NCBI GenBank assembly: GCA_964023275.1
Contig: OZ029916.1
Span: 43,312,896 to 43,376,895, forward strand
Direction: 5' to 3'
DNA: 64,000 nt
Origin: Norana najaformis
Lineage: Eukaryota; Annelida; Clitellata; Crassiclitellata; Hormogastridae
Positions 57,401 to 64,000 of the stretch are shown here, in pieces. The notes under the pieces were generated by a model, which was not told the DNA's origin, made no database searches, and saw only the letters and a program-made list of their open reading frames with translations. A program made the position numbers and the translations under genes. Every line of letters starts with the position of its first letter. Position 1 is the stretch's first letter.

Positions 57401-60400
57401 AAAGACGCATCTCTTTCAACTTGCTTACCCACCGTAGCCTGGCTTCTGGTTTCTCTGACCTATGGGAAATTTTACCCGACTTCTCCAAAGGATTCTGATT
57501 TTGGATTGTGCTTCCGACTTGAAGTGACCATCGACTCAAGTCTTGGGCATTATGATAAAGGCTCTATAGAAGTCTGTAGATTAGATTAGACTCTGCAGTG
57601 AGCCTATCTTCAGACCAACCTTGACATGGTGACCTTTCACATGACATGACCTCCACGTCTTCGCCCTCGCACGGCAGCACAAACTGTCTTTCAGAGTTCA
57701 GCTCTGACTCACAGACACGATGTCTGCGCCGAACGCCTCCGGTGCCACAAGACACGGAACAAGGGGAGAAATCGGACCAGCAGGACCATTGTGCCACGCA
57801 TGAGTGAATGTTGCATGCCTGGAGTTCACGTGATGGACCAGAGCACTCGCGTCCGGCTCCACTCTGCGATGGACTGTTGCAGAGGCGCTCTCGGTGCCGA
57901 GATCCAGAGCCACAGAGGGCGCTGCAAATGGTCCACGACGACCATTCTGACCACGACCCATCCACGTCAGGAATTCCAAAAGGGCCTAAAAATAACAATA
58001 CCAAGATTCAAATAATGGTAACGTGTTAAGTGATTCCTGCCTAGTGAGGTATGCACATGGATGTATGTATGCCTGTATGTGTTCATGTATGTGCCTATGT
58101 ATTTATGTACATGGCTTATGCCGGTACCATATTATACTGCTTGGTGACAGAAGCACAGTGTGGCAAACAACTTACCCACCGTTGTTACACAAAGTCGAAC
58201 CCGCAACTTCATGATCATTGACTAAACGCATTACCAATAGACCACGGAGTAATAAGTGCCACGAATAAATAATACAAACAAATCCGTGATACCTGGATCA
58301 CAATCTTCACCACCAAGAGAGCAGAAGCGCATGGACGTCTTGAGAGACGGGGTTCTCAGCTGCAATGAGTCAACAACAACGGCTTTACACACACAACGAA
58401 ACCGCTCCTCCTGGTAGCTGCCGTCTTTGGACGCATTGCTGCGTAACCATGGCGACCATTCGCTCACTTTTCGAACCTCTGCAACAAAACGTGCAACCAA
58501 CATATTTAATATGGCCGTAAAGTACAATCAAATACACCGAAGACACGTTAAAACATGCTGCATTATACAACAAATTCTGCTAAAAACTCGGTCGTGGACT
58601 TGAATCCCAAAAATAATTAACCTTGGAAAATCAACTCATTATGATACGCCTTCGTCCTCATGCAGTTCTTCCTATGGCTCCCAGAGACAACTCTGTACCA
58701 AGATTCTGGAGTAAAGAGAAAGTTGGGAGGTGAAAAAGCTGTCCTGTTCCTGTCAGTGGTTTGCTGTGGTTGAGTTCGTGTGTAACTCAAATGATACTTC
58801 AGTACTATCCTTGCTCAAGGGGCCAAGTGACATGCGGCCATAATATGTAGCACCTTTCAGGAACCCTGATGCAACAGTTGAATCAAATCCCAAACCAAAC
58901 CCTCCAAAACTTAAGTCCCTGACCTTCACAGTCACCCATGTTGCACGTCTGCCACTCCTGATGGTTTCCTGTGCAAGTCCTTCCTCCGTGTTTTGGGGAT
59001 GGCCGACTGCATGACCGCACACGAGTCTGAAATCCCACTCCACAGAGGGCGCTGCACGGCGTCCACTCCATCCAATCGGACCACCCACCGTGAACGGGAA
59101 GAAACGGGGGTGCTTAAGACAGAAAAACAACATCGTCATAATTATCATCAAGATATTGTGGCTGACTCGTTAATGCGTTGGCCTCTCCGTGTCTGGGGTT
59201 CAAATTATGGTGAAATATTTGAATTCACTGATAAACAATATAACCCCTACAGACGATATGATAAATACACTTGAGTGATTAAAACTTAAACTGAAAGTCA
59301 AACTTTAAACTGAAACCTTATACTTAAGCTGAAAGAGAAATTGAAAGTGAAACCTTACACTGAAACTGAAACCTTATAGTGAAACTTTATTTTGAAACTG
59401 AAAGTGAAACTTTAAACGGAAACTGAAACTTTATACTGAAACTGAAAGTGAAACTGAAGCTCAAAGTAAAACTCAAACTGAAACTCAAAGTGAAACCCAA
59501 ACTGAAACTGAACAAACCAGTGGGACATGGAGCGAGTTTGCATTCAATTTCCTCTGAGTCTTCGCCAGAGCATTTGTGTCCTCCATGTTCAGGAAACGGA
59601 CTGGTACAGGTGCGCTTTCTCGTTTGATGGGCAGTGCCACAGGTCATTGAGCATGCTGACCAGTATGACCATTCTGTCCATTCACCATGAACTAACCATG
59701 AAAAAATTCAAACTGCATAAAGACTTTTTTAAGAACACAAAGTCAGTTATGACAGAAGATACATAAAAACTCACATAGATAACATACACTGATAACATGC
59801 AAAACTGAGGAAAACATACATAGATAACATGCAAAACTGAGGAAAACAACAATTTGGTAAGCAAATCAACAAAATAGGAAACAATCAAAACATTAAACTT
59901 GATGCAAAAACATGATCTGGGGCAATCTAGTTCTGCATCTTCTTCTTCTCATGTATGTATGTATGTATGTATTATCTGAATACTAAATTTACATAGTGTT
60001 TTTGTGTACCTCTCAACAGTGCTAGCCATGTATGCTAGCACTTTTTATTACTGCTTGAAAGCTGTTGCACTGGGACTGGGAGGACCTCAGAATGCTCTGA
60101 GTAACTGAATGAATAAAGGACCTCAATTCTGGCACAGATAGCAAAATCTCCAAAAGTCCAGTTGAGCATGAGAAAGAAGATTCTCAAATCTCTTGCAAAA
60201 GAGAGATTCTCAGACATTGACAGAACTTACAAGTAGCGCATCTCATCTTTAAGAAACACAAGTCATCACTTCACTAAAAAGTCATCCAGTTTACTTCAGT
60301 AGCATTTTTTAAAAGGGGATCTGTAACAACAAGAGTTACTCCCGGCAAACAAATCATTTGCTAAATAAGTCAAATTTGAGAACGGGACCTTCTTTCTACC

Positions 60401-62997
60401 TGTACAGTTGCTAACTTCAATCGAATGCCCATCACATTCCCGCCCTCTGAAGGCGGGCTTTGGATTGTCACATGACCGAACTCTGCATAAACACTGGTCA
60501 CCGTGGCTGGACAATCTTGTATGAGAACACGGTAACCATGACGACCAGCGAGACCACCTGCCATCAACTGTATAACAGAATTAACATCACCATTATTAGT
60601 ATGAGTATTATTATTTTATAATATTATTATAGTATTTATTACCTAGACGTTTTGCATCTGTCGACCGCCAGTCTTCCTGCCTCGTCACATGACATCTCCA
60701 AACATCCAAGGTCAACTGGTCTCTAGCCAGTTCTTCTTTGGTCTTCCCTACCTCCATTCCCTTCATGAATCCAATTCAATACTTGATGGGCACTTCCATC
60801 TTTGTTCATACAAATTGCAAGTCCCATCGATTTCAGTCTTCTCTTTCTGATGACATTCTCTATATCCTCTGTCTCATCCTTTCTCTTATAGTTAATAATT
60901 AAGAACAGGAATCAAAATTTATAACGATATCACAGAAGAACCCCAAACCTGGAAAATTGAATATCGGACAAGAAGACAATTCCGGATGCCCTGACGGAGC
61001 ACACAATCCCGTTGGTTCATCCCAGCCACAGTAGGGATCCTGGGCAGCCAAACATTGTCTAAAAGACACAAGTGAATTCAGGCTGAAATTAGATAACGAT
61101 CCAGCTACATACTCCAGCTACATCTGGAGACCTGACCCTGAAAGAAACCAATTACATCTGGTGGTGGGTGATCTGACCTAATTATTGTTATTACTATTAT
61201 TATTCTTATTAATTTGTATTTATTATGTGGGCAAGGTCAATAAATCTGAATCTGAGGTGCAAAGCAATTGTGAGTGAAGGACTTGCTCAGGGTCCCTAAA
61301 CAGTAAATGTCAAAGGGAAGGCTCGAACCCGTACTCTCTGTGTTACAAGCTGAGCACTCTACCCATTTGGCTACCATGTCCCAGAGGCAAAACTTGAACC
61401 TGGTGACTTGAATCATATACACAACACTTAGGCACACTTGGAGTTAAATTTGGTGACATACAACAATTACATTCATGGCTAAATTTGCACCAATTAAAGA
61501 AAACAATTGTTACTTGATGACTTCACCCAGTTATAGCCAAAAGTTTCAGTTCGTGAACAGAAAGTAAACATAGTTTTACAGCAACCTTTAAACACTATTA
61601 TTAAAAAACACCATTAGGGGGCATAACAAAACAATATTAGGGCATGGTAGCTGAATGGATAGGACTCGGCGTGTCACGTGGAGAGTACAGATTTTAGCTT
61701 CTTCTTAGACGGATACTGTTTAGGGACCTTGAGGAAGTCCTTCATTCATCAATGCTGAGCACCATCGATTGATGCTCTGTCATTAGATAGAGGGGCTTAC
61801 TTAGTAAATGCACAAATAATAATAATAATCACAAAACACCATTGTGTTCGTCTGCTAAATCACAGTTATATTATAAAAGAGATTTCAACAAAAGACTCGT
61901 TTTATACAATTTAATACTATAATACTATAAATCAGGAGACTCACACTTTCGACTTGAACCTAGCACAACGTTGGACAGGAAGTCTGTAGAAGGAATGTCT
62001 CGTGCTGACAAACAGCAACCGCTAGAAAAGAACGAATAAGAGGAACAATCACATTAACAGGTGATGCAGTCAACTCTGAATTGGTTGGGCTCTATGTGGG
62101 TGCAAAAGCTAGCCAGTGGTGACCTTCTATTACCTAAGCATTATTTGCTCACAAACACTAGTTGTTCTTAACGAACTTAACATCACTTGGGCACATAAAG
62201 GGTGCTATTTTAAATGTCTAGACACATATGTTAATTTATTTACCAATTAGCAAAATGCTCATAAATAATGTAAAATATGTAACCTACTATAACCTTTTTA
62301 AAAGCACCATTTTATGGTTTGCCATCATCGATATTATCAGCACTGTAATCATCACTGTGATCAGCAACATCATTATCAGTATTTTCATCATTGTAGTAAT
62401 AATACTAAACTTTGTCATCACTGACTTCATTATGAACATTGACATCTTCATATTTATTTCATTAAGTATTTCTGAGTAAATTTTTTCTAAGTGGCATCAT
62501 AGGAATCTAACAATTCAATAAAATACAATTCTCATCACAGATATTACAGTAGTATATTTCTTAAGAGTGGAATAAATTTCTAAGGTTCAGTGATTCCTTT
62601 GAATTCAACTGTGATGCAAAGTATGCAAGTATGTATGTTTGTATGAATCTGAGAATTGATGTAATGCCTTTTAGCAGCTCTCAAAAGCTCTGGAGTACGG
62701 CCATCAAGCAGTTCTAAAAAGAGTGAATACTGGTATCTGTCCCACCCGAACATGGCCAGGTGGGGTCGGGGGAAGCTTACCTGTTCTTGATGAAGTTTCA
62801 TGGAATAAATAAGACCAGGTGATCCACTTGGACTCAACTGGATCTTTTCCACTAAACAGACAGTCGTTGAGTTTCCATTAGGCAGTAGCGCCATCTTGTG
62901 AATGACACCCTCAAGTGTTGCAAGGAAAAGAACGGGAATTTCCACAATGGAGGAATGAAGAGATACGTTGATGTGATCCATGACGATATGGGTGTAC
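51515..62997 (-). CDS. Semaphorin-5-like gene, 3' half with two alternative last exons
   Basis: Semaphorin 5 proteins are transmembrane guidance ligands with sema, PSI and TSP1 repeats, signalling through plexins and binding proteoglycans. Exons in coding order: 62997-62781, 62021-61945, 61058-60949, 60567-60400, 59691-59518, 59112-58924, 58478-58293 and 57985-57620, then either 55658-55246 or 51912-51515. All junctions have GT donors and AG acceptors, and phases agree throughout (0, 2, 1, then phase 1 at every TSP1 boundary). Order of domains: C-terminal sema strand, PSI, six TSP1 repeats, membrane segment, short cytoplasmic tail. The first exon starts mid-codon, so the N-terminal sema exons lie beyond the right edge. 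Introns hold LINEs, SINEs and minisatellites. Sema5 is assigned because only this class joins sema with TSP1 repeats. Confidence 0.92.
51913..53769. other. Interval between semaphorin last exons, right of exon B
   Basis: Non-coding. AT-rich with repeated GGTCA/GTAGGT-like words at 52260-52700 and 53200-53400, and CACACA/CATA runs near 52095-52200. No gene recognised. Confidence 0.4.
53770..54300 (-). mobile_element. CR1-like LINE 3' end, inverted
   Basis: The minus strand reads VPPLWNKLSQELGKLDDASY, ELTN, IFEAKLKTPPS (ORF2 C-terminus), then the 3'-UTR with CCTATCGATTTGGTTTTGAC and GGTTCCCACAACTTAGCTTT, ending in a GATTCGATGATTAC-like tail. The longest C-terminal readout of this LINE family outside the 26 kb copy. 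Confidence 0.75.
54301..55039. other. 3' flank of semaphorin exon A
   Basis: Contains an (AT)n run (54407-54437), a dispersed TCTATAACGCCATAATCGTG tail motif (about 54505), a minus-strand AATAAA (54603-54608) that could end the exon-A transcript, and a GTAT microsatellite near 54915-54960. Confidence 0.45.
55040..55195 (-). repeat. tRNA-derived SINE, fourth type
   Basis: The reverse complement shows TGGTCGTTGGCCGAGTGGTA with ACTATCTAG (A box) and CTGGGGTTCAAATCCCC (B box), then a short body. It lies just 3' of semaphorin exon A. It lacks a plausible complete acceptor stem, so it is not called as a tRNA gene. Confidence 0.55.
55246..55658 (-). CDS. Semaphorin-5 alternative last exon A (TM plus tail)
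   Basis: Acceptor GTACCTTGTAG, phase 1, 136 codons plus stop. A Gly/Arg/Pro-rich linker (GQGRGQGRSPPRNPS) is followed by the membrane segment HFYHLIVIGIISFLLGGSTV with FIIVT. The roughly 80-residue tail has no strong basic stop-transfer and ends FHCPST. It follows the last TSP1 exon by a 1.96-kb intron. Compared with exon B the membrane helix is homologous but the cytoplasmic tails are unrelated. Confidence 0.8.
55845..55935 (-). repeat. tRNA-like SINE head
   Basis: The reverse complement carries ATTCAGTGGTTAGCATGGTA (A-box-like) and CCAGGGTTCAAATTCC (B-box-like) in the intron upstream of exon A. It cannot fold into a complete cloverleaf that I can see, so it is a SINE fragment rather than a tRNA gene. 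Confidence 0.5.
56040..56640 (+). repeat. ~34-bp intronic minisatellite, about 15 units
   Basis: The unit is approximately GTTAATCAGACCCTGTAAAT plus TCAAAATAACAAGT. Two longer stretches (about 56215-56280 and 56385-56450) share an extra GTCAATGAGCCCTATAAAT variant, showing a higher-order duplication. It lies in the intron between the last TSP1 exon and exon A. Confidence 0.85.
57000..57046. repeat. (AATAATAAT) microsatellite
   Basis: AAT/CATAAT runs within the semaphorin intron. Confidence 0.8.
57290..57590 (+). mobile_element. LINE ORF2 C-terminus plus 3'-UTR
   Basis: The plus-strand frame reads FSVAIPKPWNSLPVSVRFVN and SLISFRSKLKTHLFQLAYP, the classic L2/CR1 ending, then a 3'-UTR with GACTCAAGTCTTGGGCATTA, TGATAAAGGCTCTATAGAAG and a TAGATTAGATTAGA tail. 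Links the many dispersed TATAGCGCC-type tails in the window to this LINE family. Confidence 0.8.
57620..57985 (-). CDS. Semaphorin-5 exon: TSP1 repeats 5 and 6
   Basis: Acceptor TATTTTTAG, donor CAAG|GTTGGT, phase 1 at both ends. It encodes two repeats: DVDGSWSEWSSWTICSALCG with GSGSRHRERLC, and VAQWSCWSDFSPCSVSCGTG with GVRRRHRVC. WxxW tryptophans (C-mannosylation sites) and six-cysteine spacing are kept. The last shared exon before the alternative ends. Confidence 0.92.
58120..58262 (-). repeat. tRNA-derived SINE family 3
   Basis: The reverse complement has CCGTGGTCTATTGGTAATGC (A-box-like) and TGCGGGTTCGACTTTG (B-box-like), then a body with GTTGTTTGCCACAC, and TGCTTCTGTCACCAAGCA shared in pattern with 33690-33830. 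Confidence 0.6.
58293..58478 (-). CDS. Semaphorin-5 exon: atypical TSP1 repeat 4
   Basis: Acceptor TTGTTGCAG, donor CCAG|GTATCA, phase 1 at both ends. EVRKVSEWSPWLRSNASKDG then YQEERFRCVCKA and MRFCSLGGEDCDP, the divergent repeat characteristic of Sema5 (WSPW, then EERFRYxC). Confidence 0.9.
58924..59112 (-). CDS. Semaphorin-5 exon: TSP1 repeat 3
   Basis: Acceptor TCTGTCTTAAG, donor GAAG|GTCAGG, phase 1 at both ends. GGWSDWMEWTPCSALCGVGF then TRVRSCSRPSPKHGGRTC and WQTCNMGDC. The acceptor implies eight extra residues (APPFLPVH) before the repeat. No nearer AG exists, so this start is forced by the sequence. Confidence 0.88.
59280..59515 (+). repeat. (ACTGAA/AGTGAA) minisatellite touching a semaphorin exon
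   Basis: Repeats of AAACTGAAACTGAAAGTG type, reaching to within a few bases of the donor of the TSP1 repeat 2 exon (59517). On the transcribed strand the intron begins with a TTTCAGTTTCAG pyrimidine-rich repeat. Confidence 0.85.
59518..59691 (-). CDS. Semaphorin-5 exon: TSP1 repeat 2
   Basis: Acceptor CATGGTTAG, donor CACTG|GTTTGT, phase 1 at both ends. VHGEWTEWSYWSACSMTCGT then RKRTCTSPFPEHGGHKC and ECKLAPCPT. All TSP1 cysteines present. Confidence 0.92.
60400..60567 (-). CDS. Semaphorin-5 exon: TSP1 repeat 1
   Basis: Acceptor TATACAG, donor TACAG|GTAGAA, phase 1 at both ends. VDGRWSRWSSWLPCSHTRLS then CLCRVRSCDNPKPAFRGREC and EVSNCT, the first TSP1 repeat as in Sema5 proteins. Confidence 0.92.
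60655..60895 (-). mobile_element. LINE ORF2 C-terminal remnant
   Basis: Same family as 32740-33010. The minus strand, frame-corrected, reads RKRRLKSMGLAICMNKDGS, then a GREDQRRTG-type segment, and CDEAGRLAVDR. It lies in a semaphorin intron. Confidence 0.6.
60949..61058 (-). CDS. Semaphorin-5 exon: PSI domain
   Basis: Acceptor CTTTTAG (phase 2), donor CCAG|GTTTGG (phase 1). Encodes QCLAAQDPYCGWDEPTGLCA, the hallmark AxDPYCGWD of the plexin-semaphorin-integrin domain, then SCPIFNFP. Confidence 0.93.
61240..61385 (-). repeat. tRNA-derived SINE family 2
   Basis: The reverse complement has GGGACATGGTAGCCAAATGG and GTAGAGTGCTCAGCTTGTAA (A-box-like), ACGGGTTCGAGCC (B box) and GGGACCCTGAGCAAGTCCTT, plus ACAATTGCTT. 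Tail truncated and diverged. Confidence 0.7.
61635..61840 (+). repeat. tRNA-derived SINE family 2
   Basis: Head GGGCATGGTAGCTGAATGGA, body GGGACCTTGAGGAAGTCCTT, CTGAGCACCATCGATTGATG and TAGTAAATGCACAAATAATA tail. The B box has decayed. Confidence 0.7.
61945..62021 (-). CDS. Semaphorin-5 exon: end of sema domain
   Basis: Acceptor TTTTCTAG (phase 0), donor AAAGT|GTGAGT (phase 2). RLLFVSTRHSFYRLPVQRCA, the last sema-domain blade (RxLxVxSxxxVxxxPL..C), leading into the PSI exon. Confidence 0.9.
62781..62997 (-). CDS. Semaphorin-5 exon: C-terminal sema domain
   Basis: Acceptor CCCATTTCAG, with the first base completing a codon from the preceding exon off-window; donor GAACAG|GTAAGC, phase 0. YTHIVMDHINVSLHSS then VLFLATLEGVIHKMALLPNG and EKIQLSPSGSPGLIYSMKL match the FTHIVVD...VMFIGTDxGxVHK...EEIxLF region of sema domains. 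The leftmost sema exon visible; earlier ones are not found before 64000. Confidence 0.9.
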
Positions 62998-63586
62998 CTG
63001 AAATGGGGAAAAGACAGGTCAGTACCATTACTTTCAATTTCAGAACAAACATTTAATAATTAATAATCTAATAATTAATATTTGCCGGTAAACTGGCACA
63101 TTATTGAAATAATACCTTTGAGAGTCTCACAAAGTACCGCATTATAATCAGATGAAATACGTGAAGTCCTACACCAATGCAAATTTATATATATATGTGT
63201 GTATATATAAACATATATATATATGCACACACACACACACGCGCACATATCGACACACACTACACACACACACACATGAATGTACACAGTCTCTTCCAAG
63301 GCCAGAAGGACGACAGCGACCCTTGATTCTAATCTCAAGGTCACAGAGTAGTTAAGTGTTTCAATTTTAACCACAAGGCCTAAAGAAAGGCACAACGTCC
63401 TCAGGCCCAAGGCCACAAGGCAGAGGAAGGATGCAATTACCTGCAGCCTAAGGTCTGAGAATTGACTTACTCTCCAAACGCCAAGGATGACATTGACCCT
63501 AGACCTATTCTAATCTCAATGCCACAGTGATGGATAATGGAACAAACAGAATTCTAAGTTGTTCATATTTAAATGTAAATGTAGGC
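62998..63586. other. Semaphorin intron, partial
   Basis: Non-coding. Contains ATATAT and (CA)n microsatellites (about 63187-63280). A short CAAGG/CTCAAGGTCAC-like word repeats loosely at 63300-63530. Confidence 0.45.
63187..63280. repeat. (TA)/(CA)n microsatellite
   Basis: ATATATATGTGTGTATATAT followed by interrupted CACACACA runs. Confidence 0.85.
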
Positions 63587-63815
63587 CTACACGTTTTTCT
63601 ATAGAGACCCTGCTCATTTTTCAATGAATTAATCAGAGGAGATCCTTCACCACCGCTGCCCGTTTGAATGGGCGCCATGCCGTTTAAGGTCTTGGTGTTA
63701 TCCCTAGATTAAAATCTCTTAAATGAGCCACGACCGGGACATGAACGGCATTCTTACGCTCACGCTCAGAGGTGCCTTGATGTACGCATTAACCAGTTTA
63801 GCTAAACAGGCCAAG
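63587..63815 (-). repeat. SINE family 1, near full length
   Basis: The reverse complement has head GGCCTGTTTAGCTAAACTGG and TTAATGCGTACATCAAGGC (A-box-like), CGTTCATGTCCCGGTCGTGG (decayed B box), AGATTTTAATCTAGGG, CCTTAAACGGCATGGCGCCC, ATTCAAACGGGCAGCGG and GTGAAGGATCTCC, then TTCATTGAAAAATGAGCAGG and tail CTATAGAAAAACGTGTAG. Confidence 0.8.
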
Positions 63816-64000
63816 GTATCACAACTGAACTTATTTCAAATGCAAGTGATTTTAAAACCCAAAAAAGTTAAGATTTCTATGTTGCAATTCTCAAATCCAC
63901 ACAGTTTTTTGGTCTGGTCATGAAGCAGAAATGCCTTAACATGGGTTGTCATTAGCAGAAGATAGTGGCGCAAAATGCTTTGGCGTGAATGGCGCTTCGG
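63816..64000. other. Right edge, presumed semaphorin intron
   Basis: No exon or repeat recognised; the next sema-domain exon is expected further right. Confidence 0.4.

Noticed and set aside
1..64000. Bacterial or viral contamination, given the FkbM and GT11 families that bacteria also have
   Set aside because: The genes lie among eukaryotic LINEs and SINEs, the enzymes have animal-type membrane anchors, and the contig also holds an intron-rich semaphorin.

Overview
This window is nuclear DNA from an animal, most likely a non-vertebrate. It is AT-rich and gene-poor. Its genes have GT-AG introns in consistent phases, and one is a class-5 semaphorin, a bilaterian family. The rest is littered with decayed LINEs, several tRNA-derived SINE families, an LTR-element remnant, DNA-transposon-like units and minisatellites. 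Lineage-expanded families of predicted Golgi and glycan enzymes suggest a marine invertebrate. I cannot name the species or phylum, and I see no bacterial or viral backbone.

Left part (1-36 kb). Small genes or relics for predicted secretory-pathway enzymes sit among repeats: a Methyltransf_24-type membrane methyltransferase with a frameshift (2933-3774, +), a GT61/DUF563 glycosyltransferase broken by one in-frame TGA (5941-7695, -) with a duplicated fragment beside it, a short METTL24-like methyltransferase with a signal-peptide exon (14329-15881, +), a two-exon Gal/GlcNAc-type sulfotransferase (19277-20937, -), a GT11 fucosyltransferase pseudogene (31161-31775, -) and an intact GT11 fucosyltransferase (34218-35336, -). 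An FkbM-type methyltransferase exon follows at 46440-46958. All would act on glycans or similar luminal substrates. Broken copies next to intact ones suggest birth-and-death evolution. A composite LINE-derived repeat of about 2 kb is present in opposite orientations at 0.8-2.8 kb and 25.6-30.4 kb.

Middle (37-51 kb). A TIR-bounded element (37878-40233) lies next to the most intriguing unit of the window. This is an intact, intronless 557-codon ORF (41212-42885) with its own CRE/TATA-like promoter, enclosed by about 160-bp diverged inverted repeats (40805-40970 and 43080-43262). The protein has a Cys/His-rich N-terminus and spaced Asp/Glu residues that could form an RNase-H-like core. I suspect an uncharacterised mobile-element family. 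Further right are a retropepsin remnant, a degenerate satellite of about 60 bp and nested SINEs.

Right part (51-63 kb, minus strand). This is the 3' half of a semaphorin-5 gene: the end of the sema domain, PSI, six thrombospondin type-1 repeats, and two separate phase-compatible terminal exons (55246-55658 and 51515-51912). Each encodes a homologous transmembrane segment with a different cytoplasmic tail, which implies alternative last exons. The 5' half lies beyond the right edge.
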